Assembly: GCA_002409145.1 (NCBI GenBank)
Contig: DHUL01000051.1
Span: 9,011-35,498 of the forward strand
Source of the DNA: Bacteroidales bacterium UBA5235
GTDB taxonomy: Bacteria > Bacteroidota > Bacteroidia > Bacteroidales > VadinHA17
Length of the DNA: 26,488 nucleotides
Reading direction: 5' to 3'
Shown here: in pieces, positions 15,680 through 23,777 of the stretch
How positions within the stretch are numbered: position 1 is the first letter of the stretch
Layout of the letters: each line of letters opens with the position of its first letter
Notes under the pieces: generated by a model
What the model was told of the DNA's origin: nothing
Database searches by the model: none
Seen by the model: the letters and a program-made list of their open reading frames with translations, nothing else
Translations under genes and position numbers: made by a program

Positions 15680-16757
15680 GGCCGTGGTATTTAAAGAAGG
15701 TATGACATGATCCCTCGGCTGATACCATACATGCTCCCTGCGGATGGTCAGGTGTGCATACCGTGGAAAACAGCTGACAGTCGGAAGGTGTGCTCACACC
15801 CCTGAGTATATCTCCGCATATGCAGTCAGTTTCATCTGCCGGACCAGGAAGATCAACGGGAAAGGCAATGCCGGCATTGAAATGGCGGAAACGCTCCCGT
15901 ATATTCAAACCTCCGGAGGGGATGATGCCAAGCCCCCTCCACTCAGCATCTTCCGGTTCAAAGACCTCCCGCATATATCCCTGTGCTATTTTGTTGCCCT
16001 CTGCTGATACCGCCCTGCGGTATTCAATCTCAACATGAGGCTTATGGTTATTTACCTGCCTGATGAGCATCAGTAATGCAAGCATGATATCTGCCGGCTC
16101 AAAGCCTGTCACGGCACAGGCGAGTCCGTATTTCCGGGGAATGAAGTCAAAGGCTTCAGATCCGGTGATGACAGCCACATGACCCGGGCAGATAAAACCG
16201 TCAATGCGTGCACCCTCCCTCAGGATCATCTCCATGGCCGGGGGCATGACCTTATGGGCACTCAGCACATAAAAATTCTCAACTCCCTCCCTTTCTGCGT
16301 GCATCAGCGTGACAGCGGTGCCGGGGGCGGTAGTCTCAAACCCGATTGCCGCGAAAATCACCTTCCTCTGCGGGTCTGATCTTGCAAGGTCAAGGGCTTC
16401 ATGAGCTGAAAGCACTACCCTGATGTCAGCCCCCGAGGCTTTTGCTTCTCCCGGAGAGGCCAGGGTTCCGGGAATCCTCATGAGGTCGCCGAACATTGTA
16501 ACAGTGATATCCCGGCGGGAGGCGAGGGTCACCAGTGTGTTGATATACCTGACGGGGGTTACGCAGACCGGGCAGCCGGGTCCGGACAGTAGCTTCACCT
16601 TCGCCGGAAGCAGTGAATGTATGCCGAACCGGTGAATGGCAGCCGTATGGCCCCCGCAGACTTCCATAAAAGTATACGCACGTGCCGCCTCCTGCCTGAT
16701 CATCTCAGCCAGCCTGGCAACATGTCTGCCGTTCCTGTATTCGTCGATGTATTTCAT
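15672..16757 (-). CDS. hypD: Hydrogenase Fe(CN)2CO assembly scaffold HypD
   Basis: HypD, with HypC, is the scaffold on which Fe(CN)2CO is built. Motifs: CGGHT with C34, GPGCPVC with C62 and C65, and a cysteine-rich C-terminus (CICGDILRGV, STPSDCQLFSTVC, GACMVSAEGSC) that carries the [4Fe-4S] cluster. I chose the ATG at 16757 (MKYIDEYRNG, the usual HypD start; 361 residues). It overlaps the hypC stop as ATGA. A GTG 12 bp upstream could also serve, but it adds only MAGQ. Sits between hypC and hypE. Confidence 0.95.
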   Translation of the reverse strand: MKYIDEYRNGRHVARLAEMIRQEAARAYTFMEVCGGHTAAIHRFGIHSLLPAKVKLLSGPGCPVCVTPVRYINTLVTLASRRDITVTMFGDLMRIPGTLASPGEAKASGADIRVVLSAHEALDLARSDPQRKVIFAAIGFETTAPGTAVTLMHAEREGVENFYVLSAHKVMPPAMEMILREGARIDGFICPGHVAVITGSEAFDFIPRKYGLACAVTGFEPADIMLALLMLIRQVNNHKPHVEIEYRRAVSAEGNKIAQGYMREVFEPEDAEWRGLGIIPSGGLNIRERFRHFNAGIAFPVDLPGPADETDCICGDILRGVSTPSDCQLFSTVCTPDHPQGACMVSAEGSCHTFFKYHGHE

Positions 16758-16981
16758 CTGTCCTGCCACGCTCCGTCAATCTCGTCCAGAAGGCGCAGTG
16801 TCTCAATCGCCTCTTCCTCCTTCATCTTCCCTATAGCAAAACCGGCATGAAGAAGCACATAGTCGCCCGGCATGATCCCTTCAACCATCTGTATTCCTGC
16901 CCGGAATACGGCTCCGCCAACGGAGACTTCAGCCATGTCACCATCTACTGTCAGTACTTTCGCCGGAAGGCTCAGACACAT
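16754..16981 (-). CDS. hypC: Hydrogenase maturation chaperone HypC
   Basis: A 75-residue HypC/HybG-family protein starting MCLSLPAKV. C2, exposed after Met removal, is the residue that binds the Fe(CN)2CO unit and pairs with HypD. The internal GDYVLLHAGFAIGKM segment is diagnostic. The start overlaps the end of hypF by 10 bp and the stop overlaps the hypD start by 4 bp, so hypF-C-D-E are tightly coupled. Confidence 0.96.
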   Translation of the reverse strand: MCLSLPAKVLTVDGDMAEVSVGGAVFRAGIQMVEGIMPGDYVLLHAGFAIGKMKEEEAIETLRLLDEIDGAWQDR

Positions 16982-19236
16982 AGCCGCCTCCTTTCCGCTG
17001 CCACCGCCAGTTGCCCGAGGGCTATCCCGCCGTCGTTCGGTGGGACCTGGTGATTTGTATAAACGTTAAACCGGTTCATTAATAAAAGATACGAAGATTT
17101 CTCCAGCAGGTATCTGTTCTGAAAAACTCCTCCTGAGAGAACCACGTCATTCAGACCTGTGTCATTTCTCATTCTGATGCTGACCTCAAGGATAACCTGC
17201 GCAATTGTATTATGAAACTTTGCCGCAGCAGTTGAGATGTCTGCCTGCTCACTGTCGCGCAAAAGTTCCCTGAAAGTATCACCCAGGTGTACAGTTCCGT
17301 TGATTGCAAAAGGATAGAACTCCCGGGTATTGCAGCTAATGGCCGATTCAAGGCGCATCGGTGCTTCGGAATCAAATGAAGACCTTGCGCACAGCCCGAG
17401 CATTGCAGATACCGCATCGAAGATTCGTCCTGCGCCGCAGGTCACAGGTGTATTGATACCATGAACGAGCATCTTTTGGACAGTGGCAAACCTTATTTCG
17501 TCAATTTCGCGGAAAAGCTTCAGAGACCTGAAATCATAGTCGCTGCCTAAAGAGCTGCAGAGACATGAGAGGGCCATCCGCCATGGCTCGGCAACCGCTG
17601 CATCGCCCCCCGGCATCATGAAATATTCAAAGTGGGTGTATCTCTCAAATTCCGTTGCAGACGCAATCAGGAATTCACTGCCCCAGATATTGCCGTCAGT
17701 TCCGTAGCCTGTTCCGTCCATAACCACCCCTATTACCCTGCCGCTGAGTCTGTGCTCGGCCATCACCGAAACTGCGTGGGCATGGTGGTGCTGTATCCTC
17801 ATCAGCGGGACTCCCCGCTTCCCTGCAAGCTCTTCCGCAAACCTGCCCGACAGGTAATCGGGATGCATGTCACACACAACATCGGAGGGCACGAACCTGA
17901 AGAGGGATGAAAAAAGCCTGTAGGTTTCAGCATAATAATCACAGGTGGCAACATTCTTAATATCACCTATATACTGGCTTAAAATTGCGCGTGACCCTTT
18001 ACCTATGCAAAAGCTGTTCTTCTGCTCCGCACCTGCTGCAAATATCCCCTCGGCAACGGCAGCCAGGTCAACCGGTTCCGGAGCGTAGCCCCGCGATCTG
18101 CGGATAAGGATTGTCTTTCCATGGCACATTCTCACCACTGAGTCGTCTGCCCTGTTGTTTATCTCCCGGTTATAACTCACAACACAACCTGTCACAGGCA
18201 TGAGATCGCAGAGGGCGTCACTGTCACTTATGATTATCGGCTCGTCACTGAGGTTTCCGCTGGTCAGCACCACTGCAGGCGTTTCCAGGAACCTGAAAAG
18301 CATGTGGTGTACCGGCATATGGGGAAGCATTGCCCCGGTGGTGTTCAGGCCGCTGCTGACTGAAGGGGCCAGCGGCTTTTTCTGCTTCAGTATGAGTATA
18401 GGCCTCCGCCATGACAGCAGCAGAGCCTCCTCATCATCATCCGTCCGGCAATATTCCCTGAGGGTTTCAATATCCCTGAACATGACTGCAAAAGGCTTCA
18501 TGTCACGCTGTTTCCTCCGCCTAAGCGCTGCGACAGCCTCTTCACTGAGCGCGTTGCACATGAGGTTGTATCCGCCGGTCGACTTGATCGCAACACTTCC
18601 TCCCGCAGCGAGACGTTCAGATATTTCCTGCAGGATGGCAATTATATCCGTGACATTTTTCCCTTCAGCCAGGAGAGTATATACCGGGCCGCAGTGATTG
18701 CATGCCACCGGCTGGGCATGGTACCTCCTGTCATTGATGTCATTGTATTCAGACGCACAGGGCCGGCACATCTCAAACGGAGCCATTGTTGTGGCAGCGC
18801 GGTCATACGGAATGGCCCTGACTATTGTGAAGCGCGGACCGCAGTTTGTACAGTTTATAAAGGGGTAATCAATCCGTCGCGGATCTTTCTCCAGGTCGGA
18901 AAGGCACTCCCCGCAAACTGCAATATCCGGACTTACTTCAGTAATTGTCTCTCCGTCATCAACGCTGGGCCGGATTATGAAATCCCGGTAATTCCTGACC
19001 TCGGTCCGGTTTATCTCCACCGACCGGACATTCGCAGCCGGTGGAGCCAGGGTGCGGATATCATCCATGAACCGCCTGGCGGCAGGAAGATCACAATGGA
19101 GAAGCACCATGACACCATCGCTGCGGTTAACCACTTCGCCGTTCATGCAATGCTTCTGGGCAAGCCTGCGGATAAAAGGGCGGAATCCGACCCCCTGCAC
19201 AAGACCCCTGACAATTATCTCATAACCGGCTTCCAT
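16972..19236 (-). CDS. hypF: Carbamoyltransferase HypF
   Basis: A full-length 754-residue HypF, which converts carbamoyl phosphate to a carbamoyl group carried by HypE, the source of cyanide. Domain order: acylphosphatase (1-90, VQGVGFRPFIRRLA); two zinc-finger-like CxxC...CxxC units (~107-190, including CGECLSDL, CTNCGPRF, CRPCASEY and CNHCGP); YrdC-like domain (~195-385, KSTGGYNL, TSGNLSDEP); and Kae1-like domain (~400-750) with the metal-binding HHHAH at 483-487 and a VVMDGTGYGTDG nucleotide-binding segment. It starts 5 bp after the rex stop, so rex and hypF are co-transcribed. Confidence 0.96.
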   Translation of the reverse strand: MEAGYEIIVRGLVQGVGFRPFIRRLAQKHCMNGEVVNRSDGVMVLLHCDLPAARRFMDDIRTLAPPAANVRSVEINRTEVRNYRDFIIRPSVDDGETITEVSPDIAVCGECLSDLEKDPRRIDYPFINCTNCGPRFTIVRAIPYDRAATTMAPFEMCRPCASEYNDINDRRYHAQPVACNHCGPVYTLLAEGKNVTDIIAILQEISERLAAGGSVAIKSTGGYNLMCNALSEEAVAALRRRKQRDMKPFAVMFRDIETLREYCRTDDDEEALLLSWRRPILILKQKKPLAPSVSSGLNTTGAMLPHMPVHHMLFRFLETPAVVLTSGNLSDEPIIISDSDALCDLMPVTGCVVSYNREINNRADDSVVRMCHGKTILIRRSRGYAPEPVDLAAVAEGIFAAGAEQKNSFCIGKGSRAILSQYIGDIKNVATCDYYAETYRLFSSLFRFVPSDVVCDMHPDYLSGRFAEELAGKRGVPLMRIQHHHAHAVSVMAEHRLSGRVIGVVMDGTGYGTDGNIWGSEFLIASATEFERYTHFEYFMMPGGDAAVAEPWRMALSCLCSSLGSDYDFRSLKLFREIDEIRFATVQKMLVHGINTPVTCGAGRIFDAVSAMLGLCARSSFDSEAPMRLESAISCNTREFYPFAINGTVHLGDTFRELLRDSEQADISTAAAKFHNTIAQVILEVSIRMRNDTGLNDVVLSGGVFQNRYLLEKSSYLLLMNRFNVYTNHQVPPNDGGIALGQLAVAAERRRLCV

Positions 19237-19241
19237 GGCTG

Positions 19242-19895
19242 TTAAAGGTAGAGCGATTGCTGTTCCTTCATCCGGTAAACGGACCAGATGACGCTCTCTA
19301 TCTCATCACTCAGGTTCACATTGTTGACGATAACATATTCAGGCACCCTGAGGAGTACAGGCGAAAAATTGACAATCCCCCTGATGCCCATCCCTACAAG
19401 CTCATTACAAACCTCCTGTGCCGATATGTCAGGTACTGCAATAATTGCAACAGTGACATGGAACCTGTCAATTATCTCCTGCAGACGCCCGGGAGTATAA
19501 ACCTGCATCTCATCCCTCGTCTTCTGCTTGTAAGGGTCAATGTCAAATGTTGCAACGATGTTGATACCGCGCTGGCCGAAACGAGAGTACTTCGACAGTG
19601 CCTGCCCGAGATTTCCCATTCCTACCAGTATCACATTGGTTACCCGGTCGCGCCTGAAGAGAGTTTCCATTTCATTCAGAAGCAATACAGTCATATAACC
19701 TCCCCTCCTGTTTCCCCTGATACCGTACTCTGAGAAATCCTTCCTGACCTGCTCAGGTGTCACCCTTGCTCCCTCGGCCAGGTTGTAAGAATATACCCTC
19801 TTGACCCCCATGGAGTTAAGTCTTACCAGGAGCCCGTGATAAAGAAAAATCCTCCTGAGGCTGTTCCTGGTGTTGTGTTTTGTGAATTGTTTCAC
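19242..19895 (-). CDS. rex: Redox-sensing transcriptional repressor Rex
   Basis: A 217-residue Rex. The N-terminal winged helix (~10-80) includes RVTPEQVRKDFSEYG and the GNRRGGY wing. The C-terminal Rossmann domain starts at G92-M93-G94-N95-L96-G97, followed by TFDIDPYK and IAVPDISAQEV. Rex dimers bind DNA when NAD+ is abundant and are released by NADH. The only in-frame start that keeps the DNA-binding helices is GTG at 19895; an in-frame TGA lies 9 bases further upstream. That GTG lies inside a near-perfect Rex operator, implying strong autoregulation. As first gene of the rex-hyp transcript it ties [NiFe] maturation to cellular redox state. Confidence 0.94.
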   Translation of the reverse strand: MKQFTKHNTRNSLRRIFLYHGLLVRLNSMGVKRVYSYNLAEGARVTPEQVRKDFSEYGIRGNRRGGYMTVLLLNEMETLFRRDRVTNVILVGMGNLGQALSKYSRFGQRGINIVATFDIDPYKQKTRDEMQVYTPGRLQEIIDRFHVTVAIIAVPDISAQEVCNELVGMGIRGIVNFSPVLLRVPEYVIVNNVNLSDEIESVIWSVYRMKEQQSLYL

Positions 19896-19897
19896 AT
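19880..19897 (-). promoter_or_regulatory. Rex operator overlapping the rex start codon
   Basis: TTGTGAATTGTTTCACAT (plus strand) matches TTGTGAA-N4-TTCACAA at 13 of 14 fixed positions. It covers the GTG start codon and the first codons of rex, just downstream of the expected transcription start. The core also reads as TGTGA-N6-TCACA, so a Crp-type regulator is a formal alternative, but adjacency to rex makes Rex the simplest reader. Confidence 0.75.
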
Positions 19898-20031
19898 TAA
19901 TTCATTGAAACTCAATTCTACCATGCAAGTTAAACCAACTTTTTCAAACGGAATATAATAAAATATAATATTGATTGATAATACTTTAAAACTTCAATAA
20001 AATATTATAATCCGGTTGATGCAAAAATAAA

Positions 20032-20063
20032 TTTGACTTGAATTAACTGCAGATTTAACTTTA
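20032..20063 (+). promoter_or_regulatory. Promoter of the membrane-bound [NiFe] hydrogenase operon
   Basis: TTTG at 20032-20035 and TAACTTTA at 20056-20063, separated by 20 bp, fit the Bacteroidetes -33/-7 pair (TTTG...TAnnTTTG) with one mismatch. Initiation would fall near 20070, inside the palindrome that follows, giving a very short leader to the ATG at 20087. Confidence 0.5.
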
Positions 20064-20064
20064 T

Positions 20065-20084
20065 TATGTGAATCTTCTCACATA
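20065..20084 (+). promoter_or_regulatory. Rex-like operator at the start of the [NiFe] hydrogenase operon
   Basis: TATGTGA-N6-TCACATA is a perfect 7-bp inverted repeat two bases before the start codon. Aligned to TTGTGAA-N4-TTCACAA it matches 11 of 14 fixed positions (20066-20083). It covers the predicted transcription start and the ribosome-binding region, the arrangement expected of a repressor. Its core TGTGA-N6-TCACA also equals the CRP consensus, so Crp/Fnr control cannot be excluded. Confidence 0.65.
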
Positions 20085-20086
20085 TA

Positions 20087-21076
20087 ATGTACTACTTAAG
20101 CATTAAGAAGGAAGATTGGCATCGTTCACTGGAAAAACTGCTCTCCTCACATGACATTTTCGTTCCGGTGAAGGATGAATTAAGTCTTGATTACGAGCCG
20201 TTCAGGCTGAATCAGGCCGATAAAATTGCTTACAACGTACCCAAACCCGCCACCCCGCTTAAGAATTTCTTCCTGCCGGTAAGGGAGAATGTGACCGGTG
20301 CCGTCAAAAACGGCAGGCCAAGGATAATTATCGGGGTGCCGAACTGTGATGTCACAGCTCTCCGGCTGCTTGATGAGATATACCTTGATGAAGCATTCAC
20401 CGATCCCTTTTACAGTCAGCGAAGGAAAAACACCCTGATTATTTCTTCGGACTGTCATTCGGTGAATGAACACTGCCACTGCACATCATACGGAGTCAAT
20501 CCCTGGCCGGAGGAGATTGCTGACATGGGACTGATTTCCGTGGGTGACTGCATTGTTTTAAGGATCATCACCAGCCGGGGTGCTGAGCTGGCAAAGGAGT
20601 TCCCTGCAGCGGATCCGGTTGATGATCCCTCAAGGATCAGGTTAGCTGAAGAAAGACAAAAAGAGACTGAGGCCGCCCTTGCCGGGCAAAATAAGAATCT
20701 GCCTGATTACAGGACCACGGGGGAGATCGTGCTGAAGGCAGGCCGGGAGATCTGGCAGAAATATGCATCAAAATGCGTCTCGTGCGGAGCCTGCACGACA
20801 ATATGTCCTACCTGCAGCTGCTTCATCCTCATTGACAGGCCCGGATTTGAAAAGATAAAACATACTGATGCCTGCCAGTACCCGGGATTCGAGAGGGTGG
20901 CCGGTGGCGAGGATGCACTCTTTGAACTTGATCAACGGTTCCGGAACAGGTATATGTGCAAGTATGTCTGGCGACCGCAAAAATTCAATGCACTTGCATG
21001 CACGGGCTGCGGCAGGTGCATCGAGGCATGCCTCGGAAAGATAAACAAGAATGAACTCTTCATGGAGTTCGTGTGA
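20087..21076 (+). CDS. Sulfhydrogenase beta-like / AsrA-like 4Fe-4S electron-transfer subunit
   Basis: A 329-residue iron-sulfur protein resembling the beta subunit of archaeal sulfhydrogenase (group 3b hydrogenase) and AsrA of anaerobic sulfite reductase. The N-terminal domain has the family cysteines C87 (GVPNCDVTAL), C123, C130 and C132 (CHC) and the DPFYSQRR element. A C-terminal dicluster ferredoxin domain has C230/C233/C236/C240 and C305/C308/C311/C315. In the known complexes this subunit relays electrons between a flavin/[2Fe-2S] partner and the catalytic core. Here it is the first gene of the group 4 [NiFe] hydrogenase operon, directly after a Rex-like operator, and its stop overlaps the next gene by 4 bp (GTGA). 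Confidence 0.85.
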   Translation: MYYLSIKKEDWHRSLEKLLSSHDIFVPVKDELSLDYEPFRLNQADKIAYNVPKPATPLKNFFLPVRENVTGAVKNGRPRIIIGVPNCDVTALRLLDEIYLDEAFTDPFYSQRRKNTLIISSDCHSVNEHCHCTSYGVNPWPEEIADMGLISVGDCIVLRIITSRGAELAKEFPAADPVDDPSRIRLAEERQKETEAALAGQNKNLPDYRTTGEIVLKAGREIWQKYASKCVSCGACTTICPTCSCFILIDRPGFEKIKHTDACQYPGFERVAGGEDALFELDQRFRNRYMCKYVWRPQKFNALACTGCGRCIEACLGKINKNELFMEFV

Positions 21077-21909
21077 AGATAGCCATGGCCGGAACCAATA
21101 ATATATATAAGCCCTTAAGGGCGAACCTCACTGAGGTGATTGAAGAATCACCCCTGATAAAAACCTTCGTACTGGTTCCCGATGAAGAATTCGTCTTCAG
21201 GACCGGTCAGTTTATTGAGCTTTCCGTGGATGGTGTCGGGGAAGCACCATTTACCCCTTCGTCTTCACCGCTGGTCACCGAAAAGCTGGAGGTAACAGTA
21301 ATGAAAACCGGTTATGTAACCGGCATAATGCATGAACTCAAGCCAGGGGCAGTAATGGGTATAAGGGGTCCCTACGGCAGAGGCTACCCCGTTGCGGAGT
21401 TCAGGGGAAAAGAGGTCCTGATACTCGGAGGAGGCTGCGGCCTGGCTCCGATACGCTCTCTCCTCTTCACCCTCGAGCACATGAAGGATGACCTTGAAAA
21501 GGTAATACTTTGTTACGGTTCCAAAACGCCGGCCGACTGCATCTACAAACCACTTTTCAACCGGCTGAACAGCATTGATAAGTTCGAAGCCTACCGCACT
21601 GTTGATATCACCGACGATGACTGGGACGGGCCGGTGGGTGTAGCCACCAAACTCCTTGACAGTGTCAGGGTGAACATTGACAATTCAGTGGCAGTGGTAT
21701 GCGGTCCTCCCATAATGATGAAATACGGAACCCTGAAGCTCCTTGAGATGGGCTACCATGATGACCAGATCTACCTCTCGATGGAAAAGAATATGTCATG
21801 CGGCCTGGGTAAATGCGGTCACTGCATGATGGGAGAATTCTTTGTATGCAAGGACGGCCCTGTCTTTACCTACAACGAGATAAAGCATAACCCGGAGATC
21901 TGGAAATAA
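21073..21909 (+). CDS. Sulfhydrogenase gamma-like FAD/NAD(P)-binding [2Fe-2S] reductase subunit
   Basis: A 278-residue ferredoxin-NAD(P)+ reductase-fold protein like the sulfhydrogenase gamma subunit, AsrB and the dihydroorotate dehydrogenase electron-transfer subunit. The FAD-binding beta-barrel (1-110) carries APFTPSSSP in place of the usual RxYS loop and GIRGPYGRGYP. The NAD(P) domain starts with LILGGGCGLAPIRSL (117-131) and has VVCGPPIMMKYG. The [2Fe-2S] site is C243, C248, C251 and C259. It should be where NAD(P)H enters or leaves the complex; NADH and NADPH preference cannot be told by eye. The GTG start overlaps the upstream stop as GTGA and has GGAG 5 bases before it; an ATG at 21085 is an alternative. 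Confidence 0.87.
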   Translation: MKIAMAGTNNIYKPLRANLTEVIEESPLIKTFVLVPDEEFVFRTGQFIELSVDGVGEAPFTPSSSPLVTEKLEVTVMKTGYVTGIMHELKPGAVMGIRGPYGRGYPVAEFRGKEVLILGGGCGLAPIRSLLFTLEHMKDDLEKVILCYGSKTPADCIYKPLFNRLNSIDKFEAYRTVDITDDDWDGPVGVATKLLDSVRVNIDNSVAVVCGPPIMMKYGTLKLLEMGYHDDQIYLSMEKNMSCGLGKCGHCMMGEFFVCKDGPVFTYNEIKHNPEIWK

Positions 21910-21922
21910 AAACACAGCAGGC

Positions 21923-22408
21923 ATGAAGGTTCTGATAGATATGATTGCACTGAGGGCCGCCATGATCCGTAACCCGGCGACGGAACTGCCTGAAGCTCTC
22001 TGTCACGGTGTGGCTGGCGGGATGAAGACAATCCGTGAACTGGCCACCTTCAGATTTACATGCCGCAGGTGCGAAGAGGCCCCCTGTATTGCTGTCTGCC
22101 CTGCCGAAGCGCTGGAAAAGGATGACGAGGGCATCATTATGAGACATACAAACCTCTGCGTCTCATGCAAGTCATGTGTGACTATCTGTCCATTTGGCAC
22201 AATGATGACCGATTTCTTCAAACATCACCGTAACAGGGATCTTTTATATGATCTGTGTGATCATGAACAGGCCCGCAAGTTTGTACAGGCATGCCCTACC
22301 GGGACAGCCAGATTAACCAGTGAAGATGAAAAACCTGAAGAGCACATCTACAAGCTTAATGAGAGGGTGCTTATCAGAGATTATATGTATGTAACTTTTA
22401 AAGAGTAA
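21923..22408 (+). CDS. Ferredoxin-like 2[4Fe-4S] subunit (HydN/HycB/CooF type)
   Basis: A 161-residue electron-transfer protein. Two complete cluster motifs are visible: C47/C50/C55/C59-P (CRRCEEAPCIAVCP) and C79/C82/C85/C89-P. A remnant of a further motif remains as C112 and C124-P (CDHEQARKFVQACPTG), but the CxxC pair needed for a third cluster is reduced to one Cys, so two clusters are most likely. Members of this family feed or drain electrons at the small subunit of group 4 hydrogenases and formate hydrogenlyase. It lies 13 bp after the diaphorase-like gene and 11 bp before the NuoH-like gene, suiting a bridge between the NAD(P)H module and the hydrogenase core. Confidence 0.88.
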   Translation: MKVLIDMIALRAAMIRNPATELPEALCHGVAGGMKTIRELATFRFTCRRCEEAPCIAVCPAEALEKDDEGIIMRHTNLCVSCKSCVTICPFGTMMTDFFKHHRNRDLLYDLCDHEQARKFVQACPTGTARLTSEDEKPEEHIYKLNERVLIRDYMYVTFKE

Positions 22409-22419
22409 AGAGAAAGAAT

Positions 22420-23349
22420 ATGGCGGTCAGTCTCTTTTATTTCTTTGTCTATCCCGGGTTGCTGTTTATGGCAGTGACAGGAGGACTTCTCTCCTGGTAT
22501 GACAGGAAGATAACCGCCAGGGTACAGTTCCGCAAGGGACCCCCGCTGCTTCAGCCGTTCTGGGACTTCCTCAAGCTGATGCTTGTGAAGGAGACCATTC
22601 TGCCCCGGCAGGGCTCCCGTTTTGTGTTTCTCCTGGCCCCTGTACTGGCCCTCTTCGGAGCCACCATGGCCGGGTTGTTTATTCTCCTGCCTCTGTTCAA
22701 TATCGAGACAGGATTCAAGGGTGATATTATCGTAATTTTCTATCTCCTCACCCTGCCTTCGTTCTCTTATATAATCGGTTCCCTTGCCTCAGGTAATCCG
22801 ATAGCTGCCGTTGGCGCTTCGCGCGAAATGAAACTTATAATAAGCTACGAACTCACCTTCCTCCTTGTTGTAGCCGCAGTGATAATGAAGAGCGGACAGG
22901 AGTTCGATCTCAACAGTATAATAGCCGTACAGCAAGCTGACAAACCGTTTATCGGCAGCATCTCAGGCGTTCTGCTGTTCATTGCCGGGCTCTTCTGCAT
23001 CCAGGCCAAACTGGGGCTGGTGCCATTTGATATGTCTGAAGCGGAGGCTGAGCTGGCTTCAGGGATTTACATCGAGTACTCCGGCCCGCCCTATGCAATG
23101 ATAAGGCTTGCAAAGTACATTATGCTTTTCATCCTTCCGGCTTTCATTGTTGCTCTGCTGATGAATGGTATGACAGGTGGTATCGGAGTCCTCTGGCTCA
23201 TCCTGAAAATACTCGCCCTGGTGCTCCTGGTAACACTCATCAGGAATACCAACCCGAGGCTGAAGATAAAACAGGCATCCTCATTCTTCCTTATATGGAT
23301 GAACCTGCTGGTAATAATTGCCATTGTGTTGAATGCATTCGGACTATAA
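22420..23349 (+). CDS. NuoH-like membrane-anchor subunit of group 4 [NiFe] hydrogenase
   Basis: A 309-residue polytopic protein with about eight membrane helices, homologous to NuoH, EchB, HycD/HyfC and MbhM. It anchors the soluble hydrogenase module and forms the first part of the ion-translocation path. Conserved features include the cytoplasmic loop KITARVQFRKGPPLLQPFWD, GASREMKLIISYEL and the acidic SEAEAELASGIYIEYSGPPYA segment near 205-226. The stop overlaps the next gene by 17 bp. Confidence 0.92.
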   Translation: MAVSLFYFFVYPGLLFMAVTGGLLSWYDRKITARVQFRKGPPLLQPFWDFLKLMLVKETILPRQGSRFVFLLAPVLALFGATMAGLFILLPLFNIETGFKGDIIVIFYLLTLPSFSYIIGSLASGNPIAAVGASREMKLIISYELTFLLVVAAVIMKSGQEFDLNSIIAVQQADKPFIGSISGVLLFIAGLFCIQAKLGLVPFDMSEAEAELASGIYIEYSGPPYAMIRLAKYIMLFILPAFIVALLMNGMTGGIGVLWLILKILALVLLVTLIRNTNPRLKIKQASSFFLIWMNLLVIIAIVLNAFGL

Positions 23350-23776
23350 AACAAAAATCGTGGGCTTCAAGGACTTTGTCTTCAGAAAATCACTGTGGGT
23401 CTTTCACTTCGGAGGAGCCTCATGCAACAACTGTGACATCGAGATCCTTGACTGTCTCACCCCTAGACATGACCTTGAACGGTTCGGAATAATGCTGGTG
23501 GGAAGCATAAGGCATGCCGACGTCCTGCTCGTCAACGGGTCAATCAACATGCGCGACCGGGACCGCCTTCTGGAACTCTATGACCAGGCACCCAAACCCC
23601 TGCTGGTGGTGGCTATCGGCGCCTGCGGATGTACGGGAGGAATATTTGCCGAGGGAATAACCTTCGCCGGGCCTGTAGACAAAATAATTCCTGTGGATGC
23701 CTATATCCCCGGTTGTCCCCCGAAGCCCGAAGCAATCATTGCAGGAGTTGCAAGACTGGCAGGTAGAAAAACGTGA
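23333..23776 (+). CDS. NuoB-like small subunit of group 4 [NiFe] hydrogenase
   Basis: A 147-residue small subunit carrying the proximal [4Fe-4S] cluster next to the active site. The ligands follow the NuoB/EchC/HycG pattern: C31 and C34 in GGASCNNCDIE, C98 in GACGCTGG and C128 in YIPGCPPKPEAI. Two adjacent cysteines (C98, C100) occur in the middle motif; one should be non-ligand. It starts inside the end of the NuoH-like gene (17-bp overlap) and is followed after one base by the NuoC-like gene, so translation is likely coupled. Confidence 0.93.
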   Translation: MHSDYKTKIVGFKDFVFRKSLWVFHFGGASCNNCDIEILDCLTPRHDLERFGIMLVGSIRHADVLLVNGSINMRDRDRLLELYDQAPKPLLVVAIGACGCTGGIFAEGITFAGPVDKIIPVDAYIPGCPPKPEAIIAGVARLAGRKT

Positions 23777-23777
23777 T

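Noticed and set aside
16758..16769. GTG start for hypD four codons upstream
   Set aside because: The ATG at 16757 makes an ATGA overlap with the hypC stop and gives the normal MKYIDEYR start.
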